In this document: in pieces, positions 7,954 to 15,662 of the stretch
Layout of the letters: each line of letters begins with the position of its first letter
Position numbering within the stretch: the stretch's first letter is position 1
From: Ga0077527 sp050250695
GTDB taxonomy: Bacteria; Pseudomonadota; Gammaproteobacteria; Burkholderiales; SG8-41
DNA length: 19,528 bases
Reading direction: 5' to 3'
Assembly (NCBI GenBank): GCA_050250695.1
Contig: JBFWOE010000046.1
Location: forward strand, 1-19,528
Notes under the pieces: generated by a model
Told to the model about the DNA's origin: nothing
The model's input: only the letters and a program-made list of their open reading frames with translations
The model's database searches: none
Translations under genes and position numbers: made by a program

Positions 7954-7995
7954 GACGCAATCCATGCTTGACTGCGAGTGCGTCCGGGATTGCTT

Positions 7996-10884
7996 TCAAG
8001 CCAGCGCCGCAGCCAGCACCCGCGCAACATGCACGGCCTCGCGCGCCGCGCCGTCGTGAATCTGGTGCCGGCAACTGCTGCCGTCGGCGACGATCAGCGT
8101 GTTGGCATCGGCCTCGCGCACTTTCGGCAGCAGAGCCGTTTCCGCCATGCGCAACGATACGTCGTAATGTTTCGCCTCGTAGCCGAAACTGCCGGCCATT
8201 CCGCAACAGCTGGATTCGATCATTTCGACATTCAGCCCCGGCACCAGTCCGAGCACTTTCTTCACCGCCGGCATCGCGGCAAATGCCTTCTGGTGGCAGT
8301 GGCCGTGGAGCAGCGCCTTGGTCTGCGGCAACGCCTTCAACTTGAGCCGCAGCCGGCCGGCTTCATGCTCGCGGGCGATGAATTCCTCGAACAGCAGCGC
8401 AGCGCCGGCAAGCCCGGTCGCGTCGGCGCCCGGCAGCATCGAGAGGAATTCGTCGCGCAGCGAATACAGGCAGGATGGTTCGAGCCCGATCACTGGCACG
8501 CCGCGCCCGATGTACGGCTTCAGTGCCTCGATCATGCGCCGCGCCTCGGTGCGCGCCTCATCGACCAAGCCCTGCGCCAGAAACGTGCGCCCGCAACACA
8601 GCGGACGGCTGCCGTCGACGGCGCCCGGCACATGCACCGTGTAACCGGCCGCTTCCAGTACGGCAACGGCAGCGGCAGCATTTTCCGGTTCGAAATAACG
8701 GTTGAAGGTGTCCACCAGCAATACGACTTCGCGACTGTCGCCGGTCCCCGCCGCGGGCGCGTCAAATACATCGTTGCGCCAGGCCGGCAGCGAACGCTGC
8801 GCGGCAAAACCGAGCAGGGTCTTGAAACCGTTCTGCAGCAGATTCACGGCCGGCGCAAACCGCGCCGCCCACGGCGCGTAACGCGGCAAGTATGCGATCA
8901 GGCGCTCCTTCAGCGTCAGTCCGTGATGGCGGCGCCAGTGGTGCAGGAATTCGATTTTCATTTTCGCCATGTCGACGCCGGTCGGACATTCGCGCTTGCA
9001 GCCCTTGCACGACACGCACAGGTCCATCGCTTCGCGCACTGCATTCGAGGTCAATCCGTCCACGCCGAGCTGGCCGGACAGCGCCAGCCGCAGCGTGTTG
9101 GCGCGGCCGCGCGTGAGGTGCTGCTCGTCGCGGGTGACGCGGTACGACGGACACATGGTGCCGGCGTCAAACTTGCGGCAATGGCCGTTGTTGTTGCACA
9201 TCTCGACGGCCTTGTCGAAGCCGCCCCACTCGCTCCAGTCGAGCGCCGCGGCCGGCGGCTGCGCGGCGTAACCGGGCTTGAAGCGGAACAGCGTGCGATC
9301 GTCCTGCTTCGACGGCCGCACGATCTTGCCGGGATTCATCAGCCCCTGCGGATCGAAAGCGTCCTTGATTTCCCCGAATGCGGCGGTGATCTTCGGCCCG
9401 AAAAACGGTGCGATCCATTCCGAACGCACCAGCCCGTCGCCGTGTTCGCCGGAATACGAACCCTTGTACTGCCGCACCATCTCCGCGGCCTCTTCGGCGA
9501 TCGCGCGCATTTTCTGCGCACCATCGCGGCGCATGTCGAGGATGGGCCGCACGTGCAGGCAGCCCACCGAGGCGTGTGCGTACCAGGTGCCTTTTGTCCC
9601 GTGTTTGTGGAACACCTGGGTCAGGCGATCGGTGTATTCGGCGAGGTGTTCCAGCGGCACCGCGCAATCCTCGATGAACGACACCGGTTTGCCGTCGCCC
9701 TTCATCGACATCATGATGTTCAGCCCCGCCTTGCGCACCTCCCAGAACTCCTTTTGGATCGCCGGGTCTATGACCTCGACCACGCTGCCGGGCAGGCCGC
9801 GTTCGCCCATCAGCTCGACCAGTTGCTGCAGCCGGCGAATCTGTTCATCGCGATCCTCGCCGGCAAACTCCACCAGAAGGATCGCTTCGGGTTCGCCCTT
9901 GACGCACTGGTCGACGATGGGCCGGAATGCCGGATTGCCGCGCGCGAGATCGATCATCGTGCGGTCGACCAGTTCCACTGCCGCGGGTTTCAGCTTGACA
10001 ATGTGCTGCGGCGCCTCCATCGACTGGTAGAAGGTCGGGAAGTGGCACACGCCCAGCGTCTTGTGCCGCGGCAGCGGCGACAGCCTGAGTTCCAGCCGCC
10101 GCGAAAACGCCAGCGTGCCCTCCGAACCCACCAGCAGGTGCGCCATGTTCGCGCCCGGCGGCAGCAGCATGTCGAGGTTGTAGCCGCCGACGCGGCGCAG
10201 CAGTTTCGGATAACGGTGTTCGATTTCCTCGGCTTCGCGCCGCGCGATGCCGGCGATGCGTCCGACCAGCTCGCGGTAACCGCGCGGCGCATCGAGTTGC
10301 GCCAGGTCGCCCGGCAGCACGCCGAAACGGTAGGCCGCGCCGTCGGCGAGCCAGGCATCGATGCCAAGCACGTTGTGCACCATGTTGCCGTATTCGATCG
10401 AGCGCGAACCGCAGGAATTGTTGCCGGCCATGCCGCCGATGGTCGCCTGCGCGCTGGTCGATACATCGACCGGAAACCACAGGCCGTACGGTTTCAGCCA
10501 GGCGTTGAGATGGTCAAGCACCATGCCCGGCTGCACGGTGACCGTGCGCGCATCCTTGTCGAAGGCGATGACCTGGTTCAGGTGTTTCGACACATCGAGC
10601 ACCAGCGCCGCGCCGACCGTCTGCCCGCACTGCGAGGTGCCGCCGCCACGCGGCAACACCGGCACGCCCTGCTCGACCGCGATCTGCAGCGCAGTCAGCG
10701 CATCGTCCTCGTCGCGCGGCACCACCACGCCCACCGGTTCGATCTGGTAGATCGACGCATCGGTCGAATAACGGCCGCGCGAGGCAGCGTCGAACAGCAC
10801 TTCACCGCGCACTTCGCGGCGCAGCTTGCGCGCGAACGCGCTGCTGTCGGGAGCGGTCCTGGCGGAATTTGCGGACGCGTTCAT
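7996..10884 (-). CDS. Fused FAD-linked oxidase / Fe-S (CCG-domain) oxidoreductase, YdiJ/GlcD-GlcF type
   Basis: This 962-residue enzyme combines a GlcD-like FAD subunit with a GlcF-like iron-sulfur subunit and should oxidize a D-2-hydroxyacid (D-lactate, glycolate or 2-hydroxyglutarate are family substrates), passing electrons to the respiratory chain. Order of parts: FAD_binding_4 domain with PRGGGTSQCGQTVG (near residues 78-91) and GNNSCGSRSIEYGN; FAD-oxidase C domain ending in SYSGEHGDGLVRSEW; a ferredoxin-like region with CNNNGHC...MCPSY and CVSCKGCKRECP; then two CCG domains with CCGRTFLAQG and ESSCCGMAGSFGYE. Length resembles E. coli YdiJ (about 1018). Its ATG overlaps the stop of the upstream GntR gene (ATGA), implying translational coupling and control by that regulator. 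The divergent serine-glyoxylate-type aminotransferase makes glycolate or another glyoxylate-linked acid attractive as substrate, but this is inference. Confidence 0.9.
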   Translation of the reverse strand: MNASANSARTAPDSSAFARKLRREVRGEVLFDAASRGRYSTDASIYQIEPVGVVVPRDEDDALTALQIAVEQGVPVLPRGGGTSQCGQTVGAALVLDVSKHLNQVIAFDKDARTVTVQPGMVLDHLNAWLKPYGLWFPVDVSTSAQATIGGMAGNNSCGSRSIEYGNMVHNVLGIDAWLADGAAYRFGVLPGDLAQLDAPRGYRELVGRIAGIARREAEEIEHRYPKLLRRVGGYNLDMLLPPGANMAHLLVGSEGTLAFSRRLELRLSPLPRHKTLGVCHFPTFYQSMEAPQHIVKLKPAAVELVDRTMIDLARGNPAFRPIVDQCVKGEPEAILLVEFAGEDRDEQIRRLQQLVELMGERGLPGSVVEVIDPAIQKEFWEVRKAGLNIMMSMKGDGKPVSFIEDCAVPLEHLAEYTDRLTQVFHKHGTKGTWYAHASVGCLHVRPILDMRRDGAQKMRAIAEEAAEMVRQYKGSYSGEHGDGLVRSEWIAPFFGPKITAAFGEIKDAFDPQGLMNPGKIVRPSKQDDRTLFRFKPGYAAQPPAAALDWSEWGGFDKAVEMCNNNGHCRKFDAGTMCPSYRVTRDEQHLTRGRANTLRLALSGQLGVDGLTSNAVREAMDLCVSCKGCKRECPTGVDMAKMKIEFLHHWRRHHGLTLKERLIAYLPRYAPWAARFAPAVNLLQNGFKTLLGFAAQRSLPAWRNDVFDAPAAGTGDSREVVLLVDTFNRYFEPENAAAAVAVLEAAGYTVHVPGAVDGSRPLCCGRTFLAQGLVDEARTEARRMIEALKPYIGRGVPVIGLEPSCLYSLRDEFLSMLPGADATGLAGAALLFEEFIAREHEAGRLRLKLKALPQTKALLHGHCHQKAFAAMPAVKKVLGLVPGLNVEMIESSCCGMAGSFGYEAKHYDVSLRMAETALLPKVREADANTLIVADGSSCRHQIHDGAAREAVHVARVLAAALA

Positions 10885-11585
10885 CGCTGCGCATCCGCGG
10901 GCCGCGCCGCGAGGGTTTCCATGACCATCGCCAGCTTGTTCGCCAGGTGGTCCTCCAGCAGGGTCTGCAGCCTCGCGCCGTCACGCCGCACCAGCGCATC
11001 GAGCATTTCCTCGTGCTCCTTTACCGCCTTGTCCCAGCGCTCGCGCGACAGGTTGGCCATGTAACGCGCGCGTTTGACATGGGCATTGAGGCCGCGCCAG
11101 GCCTGCGCCAACGTCGCATTGCCGGCGCATTCCATGAGGTGGAGATGGATCTGCTGGTTGTAATGGAAATACTGCGCCAGCTCGCCGCGGGCGTGGTGCG
11201 CCAGCATGTGATAGTGCAGCGCGCGGATTTCGGCAATGTCGGCGGCAGTGGCATTGCGGCAGGCCAGTTCACCGGCCAGCGCCTCCAGCGCCCCGAGCAC
11301 CACGAACACTTCCTTCATTTTTTCCGGTTTCAGCGGCGCCACCACGGCGCCGCGATGGGGCAGCAGTTCGACCAGGCCTTCGGATGCGAGGAACTTGATC
11401 GCTTCACGCAGGGGCGTGCGCGAGGTGCCGAGTTTTTCCGCCAGCACACGCTCGTTCAGCTTGGTTTCCGGCGCCAGTACGCCCTGCACGATCAGGTCGC
11501 GCAGCTGGTCGATCACCGTGACATGCAGCAGTCGGCGGTCGGCCAGCGAAGTGACATTGGTCGGGGGGGCAATAGCGGTATCCAT
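10881..11585 (-). CDS. GntR-family transcriptional regulator, FCD (FadR) subfamily
   Basis: This 234-residue DNA-binding regulator has an N-terminal winged helix and a C-terminal FCD ligand-binding domain. The HTH is clear (DQLRDLIVQGVLAPETKLNERVLAEKLGTSRTPLREAIKFLASEGLVE is the standard GntR order, about residues 25-73). The helical FCD domain shows the expected metal/ligand residues: NQQIHLHL, then EHEEML and EDHLANK near the end. FCD regulators often sense organic acids. An upstream ATG at 11630 would add 15 residues, but GGAGAA at 11591-11596 sits 5 nt before the ATG at 11585, and a candidate operator box lies just upstream at 11598-11611, so 11585 is preferred. The gene is cotranscribed with the FAD/Fe-S oxidoreductase (4-nt overlap) and divergent from the aminotransferase, so it probably autoregulates and controls both. 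Confidence 0.9.
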   Translation of the reverse strand: MDTAIAPPTNVTSLADRRLLHVTVIDQLRDLIVQGVLAPETKLNERVLAEKLGTSRTPLREAIKFLASEGLVELLPHRGAVVAPLKPEKMKEVFVVLGALEALAGELACRNATAADIAEIRALHYHMLAHHARGELAQYFHYNQQIHLHLMECAGNATLAQAWRGLNAHVKRARYMANLSRERWDKAVKEHEEMLDALVRRDGARLQTLLEDHLANKLAMVMETLAARPADAQR

Positions 11586-11597
11586 GGCATTTCTCCG

Positions 11598-11611
11598 TTT
11601 GTATGCATAAT
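11598..11611 (-). promoter_or_regulatory. Candidate GntR operator, box A (regulator side)
   Basis: The 14-mer TTTGTATGCATAAT lies directly upstream of the ribosome site of the GntR gene. Its reverse complement matches box B (11701-11714) at 13 of 14 positions. A TTG-N4-CAA-like half-symmetric core is typical of FCD-type operators. Assignment to this regulator is inferred. Confidence 0.5.
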
Positions 11612-11700
11612 ACCGGGGGCACAAATCCATGGCAATTTATAAATTATAATAAATACAACAACTTATAAAGTTCACTTTGGCAGCCCTTGCCTCATCGTCA
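11612..11700. promoter_or_regulatory. AT-rich divergent promoter region
   Basis: This 89-nt stretch between the two boxes is far richer in A/T than its surroundings and contains a perfect TATAAT (11645-11650), within the symmetric ATTATAAT that offers a -10 box on either strand. I cannot pick a convincing -35 for either direction. It should hold the divergent promoters of the GntR operon and the aminotransferase gene. Confidence 0.5.
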
Positions 11701-11714
11701 ATTTTGCATACAAA
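11701..11714 (+). promoter_or_regulatory. Candidate GntR operator, box B (aminotransferase side)
   Basis: ATTTTGCATACAAA is a 13/14 inverted match to box A. Together with the following A it forms a perfect palindrome, TTTTG-CATA-CAAAA (11702-11715). It lies downstream of the likely aminotransferase -10 region and upstream of that gene's ribosome sites, where bound repressor would block transcription. Confidence 0.5.
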
Positions 11715-11781
11715 ACTGGGTTTGCCCTGCAGCAGCAGCGGAGTTACCATGCCTGCTCACCACCCCCGCTGGAGCCCCGCC

Positions 11782-12984
11782 ATGACCTACGCCGCCGGCC
11801 GCCACTTCCTGCAGATCCCCGGTCCGAGCACCGTGCCCGAACGCGTGATGCGCGCAATCGACATGCCGGTCATCGACCATCGCGGGCCCGAATTCGCCCA
11901 GCTCGGCAAGGACGTGCTTGCCGGCATGAAACGCGTGTTCAAGACCGCCGGCGATGTCGTCATCTATCCGGCCTCGGGCACCGGCGCCTGGGAAGCCGCG
12001 CTCGCCAACACGCTGTCGCCCGGCGACAGCGTGCTGATGTACGAAAGCGGCCAGTTCGCGACCCTGTGGAACAACCTCGCGCTGCGCCTCGGCCTGAAAC
12101 CGGAATTCATCAGCGGCGACTGGCGCCACGGCGCCGATCCTGCGGCGATTGAAGCGCGCCTGCTGGAAGACAAGGCGCACGCCATCAAGGCGGTGTGCGT
12201 GGTTCACAACGAAACCTCCACCGGCACAACCTCGCGCATCGGCGAAGTGCGCAAGGCCATCGATCGCGCCAAACATCCGGCGCTGTTCCTGGTCGACACC
12301 ATTTCCGGCCTGGGTTCCATCGATTACCGTCACGATGAATGGGGCGTCGACGTTACCGTCGCCGGCTCACAGAAAGGCCTGATGCTGCCGCCCGGACTGT
12401 CGTTCAACGCCATTTCCGCGAAAGCGCTCGCCGCCAGCAAAACCGCGAAGCTGCCGCGTTCGTACTGGTCGTGGGACGAAATGCTCGCGCCCAACAAGAA
12501 CGGCTTTTTCCCTTACACCCCGGCGACCAACCTGCTCTACGGCCTGCGCGAAGCGCTGAAAATGCTGCTTGACGAAGAGGGCCTCGACAAGGTGTTCGCA
12601 CGCCACCAGCGCCATGCCGAAGCGACGCGCCGCGCAGTCAGGGCCTGGGGTCTCGAAATCCTCTGCCAGAACCCGGCCGAATACTCCGGCGTGCTGACCG
12701 CGGTGCTGATGCCCGCCGGCCACAGCGAAGTGGCGTTCCGTAAAGTGGTGCTCGAACGCTTCAACATGTCGCTGGGCAGCGGGCTGGGCAAGATCGCCGA
12801 CAAGGTGTTCCGCATCGGCCACCTCGGAGATTTCAATGATCTGACTCTGCTGGGCACGCTGGCCGGCGTGGAGATGGGCCTGGAACTCGCCGGTGTGCCC
12901 TGCAAAAAGGGCGGCGTCGCCGCCGCGATGGAATACCTGACGGGCAGCGTCCAGGGCAAGCTGCAGGCCGCCCGCGCCGCCTAG
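11782..12984 (+). CDS. Class V aminotransferase, serine-glyoxylate / alanine-glyoxylate type
   Basis: This PLP enzyme (400 residues from the chosen start) should transfer an amino group from serine or alanine to glyoxylate, giving glycine plus hydroxypyruvate or pyruvate. It opens with AGRHFLQIPGPSTVPERV, the typical start of serine-glyoxylate aminotransferases. It has the cofactor-phosphate loop ASGTGAWE (64-71), D172 in LVDTISGLGS that pairs with the pyridine nitrogen, and the Schiff-base lysine K198 in GSQKGLMLPPG. The frame is open from 11677, with possible starts at 11749 (CGGAG 5 nt upstream) and 11782 (GGAG at 11771-11774, 7 nt upstream). The latter gives the usual family length, and the extra N-terminal residues look non-conserved. 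It is divergent from the GntR/oxidoreductase operon, so oxidation of a 2-hydroxyacid and transamination of glyoxylate are probably co-regulated. Confidence 0.9.
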   Translation: MTYAAGRHFLQIPGPSTVPERVMRAIDMPVIDHRGPEFAQLGKDVLAGMKRVFKTAGDVVIYPASGTGAWEAALANTLSPGDSVLMYESGQFATLWNNLALRLGLKPEFISGDWRHGADPAAIEARLLEDKAHAIKAVCVVHNETSTGTTSRIGEVRKAIDRAKHPALFLVDTISGLGSIDYRHDEWGVDVTVAGSQKGLMLPPGLSFNAISAKALAASKTAKLPRSYWSWDEMLAPNKNGFFPYTPATNLLYGLREALKMLLDEEGLDKVFARHQRHAEATRRAVRAWGLEILCQNPAEYSGVLTAVLMPAGHSEVAFRKVVLERFNMSLGSGLGKIADKVFRIGHLGDFNDLTLLGTLAGVEMGLELAGVPCKKGGVAAAMEYLTGSVQGKLQAARAA

Positions 12985-13133
12985 GCAGCGGACCTCCTGC
13001 TGAGTCCCCGGGCGGGGGCATGAACTCCGCGCGGGCCAGTGATATGCTTGCCCCTCGCCGCGATCAAACAGCGGCTCCCGCAAATGCACGGCTCGCGCCG
13101 CTGCGGGTTCCATACATAAACGAGGAGGATCCA

Positions 13134-14099
13134 ATGCTCAAGACCATCGCCGCGCTGGCCGCCACCGGCTTGCTTGCGATCACCCCGCAGGTGCTGGCGC
13201 AGGATTACCCGACCAAACCCATACGCATGATCGTGCCCTTCGCCCCCGGCGGCGGCAGCGACATCAGCGCGCGCACCATGACCGACGCCTTCGGCCAGGC
13301 CCTGGGGACCACCATCGTGGTCGACAACCGTCCGGGCGCCGGCAGCGTGCTGGGAGCGGACATCGCCAGCAAGGCGGTCCCCGACGGCTATACGCTGTTC
13401 CTCGGCAACATCAGCATGGCCTTCAACGCCGCGCTCTACAAAAAACTGCCGTTCAACGCGATCCGCGATTTTGCGCCGATCTCGCTGGCCACCGAACAGC
13501 CCAACATCATCGTCACCCATTCCTCACTGCCGGCAAAAACCCTGCAGGAATTCGTCAACCTGGCAAAGAAGCAGCCCGGCAAGCTGACCTACGCCTCCGC
13601 CGGCCTCGGTTCGGGCACGCATCTGGCAATGGAAATGCTGATGATGTCGCAGAAGATCAAGCTGGTGCACGTGCCGTACAAGGGCACCGGTCCCGCGGTC
13701 ACCGCGCTGCTCGGCAACGAAACCAGCGCCTTCATGTCGACCTTCGCCTCGGCGCTGCCGCACGTCAAGAGCGGCCGGCTGCGCGGCATCGCGGTTACGA
13801 CCAAGACCCGCTCGCCGGTGCTGCCCGACGTGCCCACGGTTGAACAGTCGGGTGTCCCCGGATTCGAGTATGCCACCTGGTACGGGATACTGACCCAGTC
13901 CGCCGTGCCGAAACCGATCGTCGAGAAGCTGAACAAGACCATCGTCGCGGTAATGAGCACGCCCGACATGAAACAGCGTTACGCTCGCCAGGGCATGGAA
14001 GCGATACCGGGCACTTCGGCGGAATTCGTCAAGCTGCTGCGTTCCGAAACCGACAAGTGGGCGAAGGTCGTCCGCGAAGCGAAGATCCCGCAGCAGTAA
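13134..14099 (+). CDS. Bug/TctC-family periplasmic substrate-binding protein (canonical)
   Basis: This 321-residue periplasmic receptor belongs to the Bug family. Its signal peptide (MLKTIAALAATGLL, cleavage after VLAQ) is followed by the full family signature: DYPTKPIRMIVPFAPGGGSDISAR, then VVDNRPGAGS and PDGYTLFLGN, and a VPYKGTGPAVTALLG motif further on. Unlike the receptor at the left edge it keeps the PGGGSD acidic residue. The frame is open from 13020, but AGGAGG at 13123-13128 lies 5 nt before the ATG at 13134 and the signal peptide begins there, so the upstream ATG is rejected. It lies 149 nt after the aminotransferase and 28 nt before a crotonase gene, so it may head the catabolic operon that ends with glutaryl-CoA dehydrogenase. 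A dicarboxylate such as glutarate is a reasonable but unproven ligand. Confidence 0.92.
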   Translation: MLKTIAALAATGLLAITPQVLAQDYPTKPIRMIVPFAPGGGSDISARTMTDAFGQALGTTIVVDNRPGAGSVLGADIASKAVPDGYTLFLGNISMAFNAALYKKLPFNAIRDFAPISLATEQPNIIVTHSSLPAKTLQEFVNLAKKQPGKLTYASAGLGSGTHLAMEMLMMSQKIKLVHVPYKGTGPAVTALLGNETSAFMSTFASALPHVKSGRLRGIAVTTKTRSPVLPDVPTVEQSGVPGFEYATWYGILTQSAVPKPIVEKLNKTIVAVMSTPDMKQRYARQGMEAIPGTSAEFVKLLRSETDKWAKVVREAKIPQQ

Positions 14100-14127
14100 G
14101 CGCCATGCCATTTCGCGCCGCCACTTC

Positions 14128-14907
14128 ATGACTGACGCCATAGTCACCAGTCGTGACGGCTCGATTGCCACCGTCACCCTCAACCGTCCGGACCGGCTCA
14201 ACGCGCTGACCCGCGCGATGTGGGAGGAGCTCGGAGCCACCATGCACCGGCTCTCCGCCAACGACGCGCTGCGCTGCGTGGTGCTGCGCGGCGCCGGCGG
14301 CAAGGCCTTCGCCGCGGGTGCCGACATCGCCGAATTCGCCACCGAGCGCGCCAATTCGCGCCAGGCCCGGCAGTACGGCGAAGTGATCGATGCCACGATG
14401 AAAGCCGTCGCGCAGTGCCGCCATCCCACCGTCGCGCTGATCGAAGGGGCCTGCATCGGCGGCGGCCTCGAAATCGCCGCGATGTGCGACATGCGCATCT
14501 GCGGCACTTCCAGCCGCTTCGGCGTGCCCATCAACAAGCTGGGACTGACCATGGCCTACGGCGAACTCGCCGGACTGCTGGCACTGGTCGGACGCGCGGT
14601 GACGCTGGAAATCCTGCTCGAAGGCCGCGTGTTCGACGCCGCAGAGGCCTATCGCAAGCGGCTGGTCAACCGCGTGGTGGCCGACGACCAGGTCGAAACC
14701 GAAGCCTACGCACTGGCGCGGCGCATCGCCGACGGCGCTCCGCTGGTCGCGCGCTGGCACAAGCAGTTCATCGAGCGCCTGACCGTGCGCGCCGACATCC
14801 CGCCCGAGGAATGGGAAGTCGGCTTTGCCTGCTTTGACACCGACGACTACCGCACCGGCGTCAAGGCCTTCCTCGAAAAATCCAGACCCGAATTCAAGGG
14901 CCGCTGA
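14128..14907 (+). CDS. Crotonase-family enoyl-CoA hydratase/isomerase-like protein
   Basis: This 259-residue acyl-CoA enzyme has the crotonase fold. The oxyanion-hole segments are present: FAAGADIAEF (61-70) and CIGGGLEIAAMCDMRI (109-124). Of the two glutamates used by classical enoyl-CoA hydratase, the first is kept (E115 in GGGLEI). The second, normally in FG.PE, is replaced by isoleucine (I135 in FGVPINKLG), and the usual GGTQRL stretch is altered to YGELAGL. The enzyme may therefore be an isomerase, a hydrolase or a lyase-like crotonase rather than a standard hydratase. No good ribosome site precedes the ATG. It is followed by a hydrolase gene with a 1-nt TGATG overlap and then by glutaryl-CoA dehydrogenase, whose product crotonyl-CoA would be the natural hydratase substrate. 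Confidence 0.88.
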   Translation: MTDAIVTSRDGSIATVTLNRPDRLNALTRAMWEELGATMHRLSANDALRCVVLRGAGGKAFAAGADIAEFATERANSRQARQYGEVIDATMKAVAQCRHPTVALIEGACIGGGLEIAAMCDMRICGTSSRFGVPINKLGLTMAYGELAGLLALVGRAVTLEILLEGRVFDAAEAYRKRLVNRVVADDQVETEAYALARRIADGAPLVARWHKQFIERLTVRADIPPEEWEVGFACFDTDDYRTGVKAFLEKSRPEFKGR

Positions 14908-15644
14908 TGCGCGTATTCGTTGCGCTGCTGCTCGCATTGTCCAGCCTCGCCGCCCTGGCCCAGGCCGATTACGCGCGCGAACAGCGCTGGGCCGCTGAAA
15001 TCACCCCCGCGATCCTGGTCGGCGACCCGGTGCAGCTGGCCACATCCGGCGGCCGCAAGTTCCTCGGCATTTACGCCCCCAACGCCAAGGCGCAGGCCGG
15101 CGTCATCGTCGTGCACGGCCTCGGCCTGCATCCGGACTGGGAACTGATCAACGTGCTGCGCAGCCAGCTCTCCGAACAGGGCTACGCCACGCTGTCGGTG
15201 CAGATGCCGGTGCTCGCGTCAGATGCGCGCGGCAGCGATTACCCGCCGCTGTTTCCGGAAGCCGCAGAACGCCTCGCGGCGGCGGCGCAATACCTGCGCG
15301 GCAAGGGCCACAATAAAATCGCCATAGTTGCGCACAGCCTGGGCGCGCGCATGACCAACGTTTTCCTCAACGGCGCCGACCGGCCGGAGATAGCCGCCTT
15401 CGTCGCCATCGGCATTTCCGGCGAATTCACCCGGCCTGAAACCTTCAAGGCCCCGGTGCTGGATCTGCATGGTGAAAAAGACCTGCCTGCGGTGCTCGAC
15501 AACGCCGCAAGTCGCGCCGCCGCCATCCGCACCATCCGCGGCTCGGCACAGATCAGCGTCGCCGGTGCGGAGCATTTTTTCCGCGGCAGGGAAGCCGACC
15601 TGGTGCGCAGCGTAAAACTTTTCCTTGACCGCGCCACGCGCTGA
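14907..15644 (+). CDS. Exported alpha/beta hydrolase, DUF3530-like
   Basis: This 245-residue protein has a signal peptide (MRVFVALLLALSSLAALAQA, cleavage near residue 20) and an alpha/beta-hydrolase fold, so it probably acts in the periplasm or outer envelope. VIVVHGLGLHPDW (67-79) is the oxyanion loop after strand 3. The nucleophile elbow AHSLGA places Ser144, with Asp192 in HGEKD and His223 in GAEHFF as likely triad partners, so catalysis looks possible. Its pattern and size fit the DUF3530 group of uncharacterised proteobacterial hydrolases; the substrate is unknown. The start ATG shares one base with the crotonase stop (TGATG), indicating translational coupling, and glutaryl-CoA dehydrogenase follows after 18 nt. 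Confidence 0.82.
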   Translation: MRVFVALLLALSSLAALAQADYAREQRWAAEITPAILVGDPVQLATSGGRKFLGIYAPNAKAQAGVIVVHGLGLHPDWELINVLRSQLSEQGYATLSVQMPVLASDARGSDYPPLFPEAAERLAAAAQYLRGKGHNKIAIVAHSLGARMTNVFLNGADRPEIAAFVAIGISGEFTRPETFKAPVLDLHGEKDLPAVLDNAASRAAAIRTIRGSAQISVAGAEHFFRGREADLVRSVKLFLDRATR

Positions 15645-15662
15645 ATTTCCCCGAACGCCGCA

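Noticed and set aside
7978..11064. 1028-codon plus-strand open frame opposite the FAD/Fe-S oxidoreductase
   Set aside because: It lies antisense to a gene with complete conserved domains, shows Arg/His/Gln-rich composition with no recognisable motif, and is explained by codon bias in GC-rich DNA.
13020..13133. Upstream start of the second Bug gene
   Set aside because: AGGAGG and a proper signal peptide support 13134; the extension would bury the signal peptide.
12985..13133. Possible terminator after the aminotransferase gene
   Set aside because: Only short GC pairings (around CCCCGGGCGGGGG) are visible and no T-run follows, so I do not call one.
14105..14131. Eight-codon mini-ORF whose TGA overlaps the crotonase ATG
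   Set aside because: It could be a coupling leader, but it has no ribosome site of its own and such mini-ORFs arise easily by chance.
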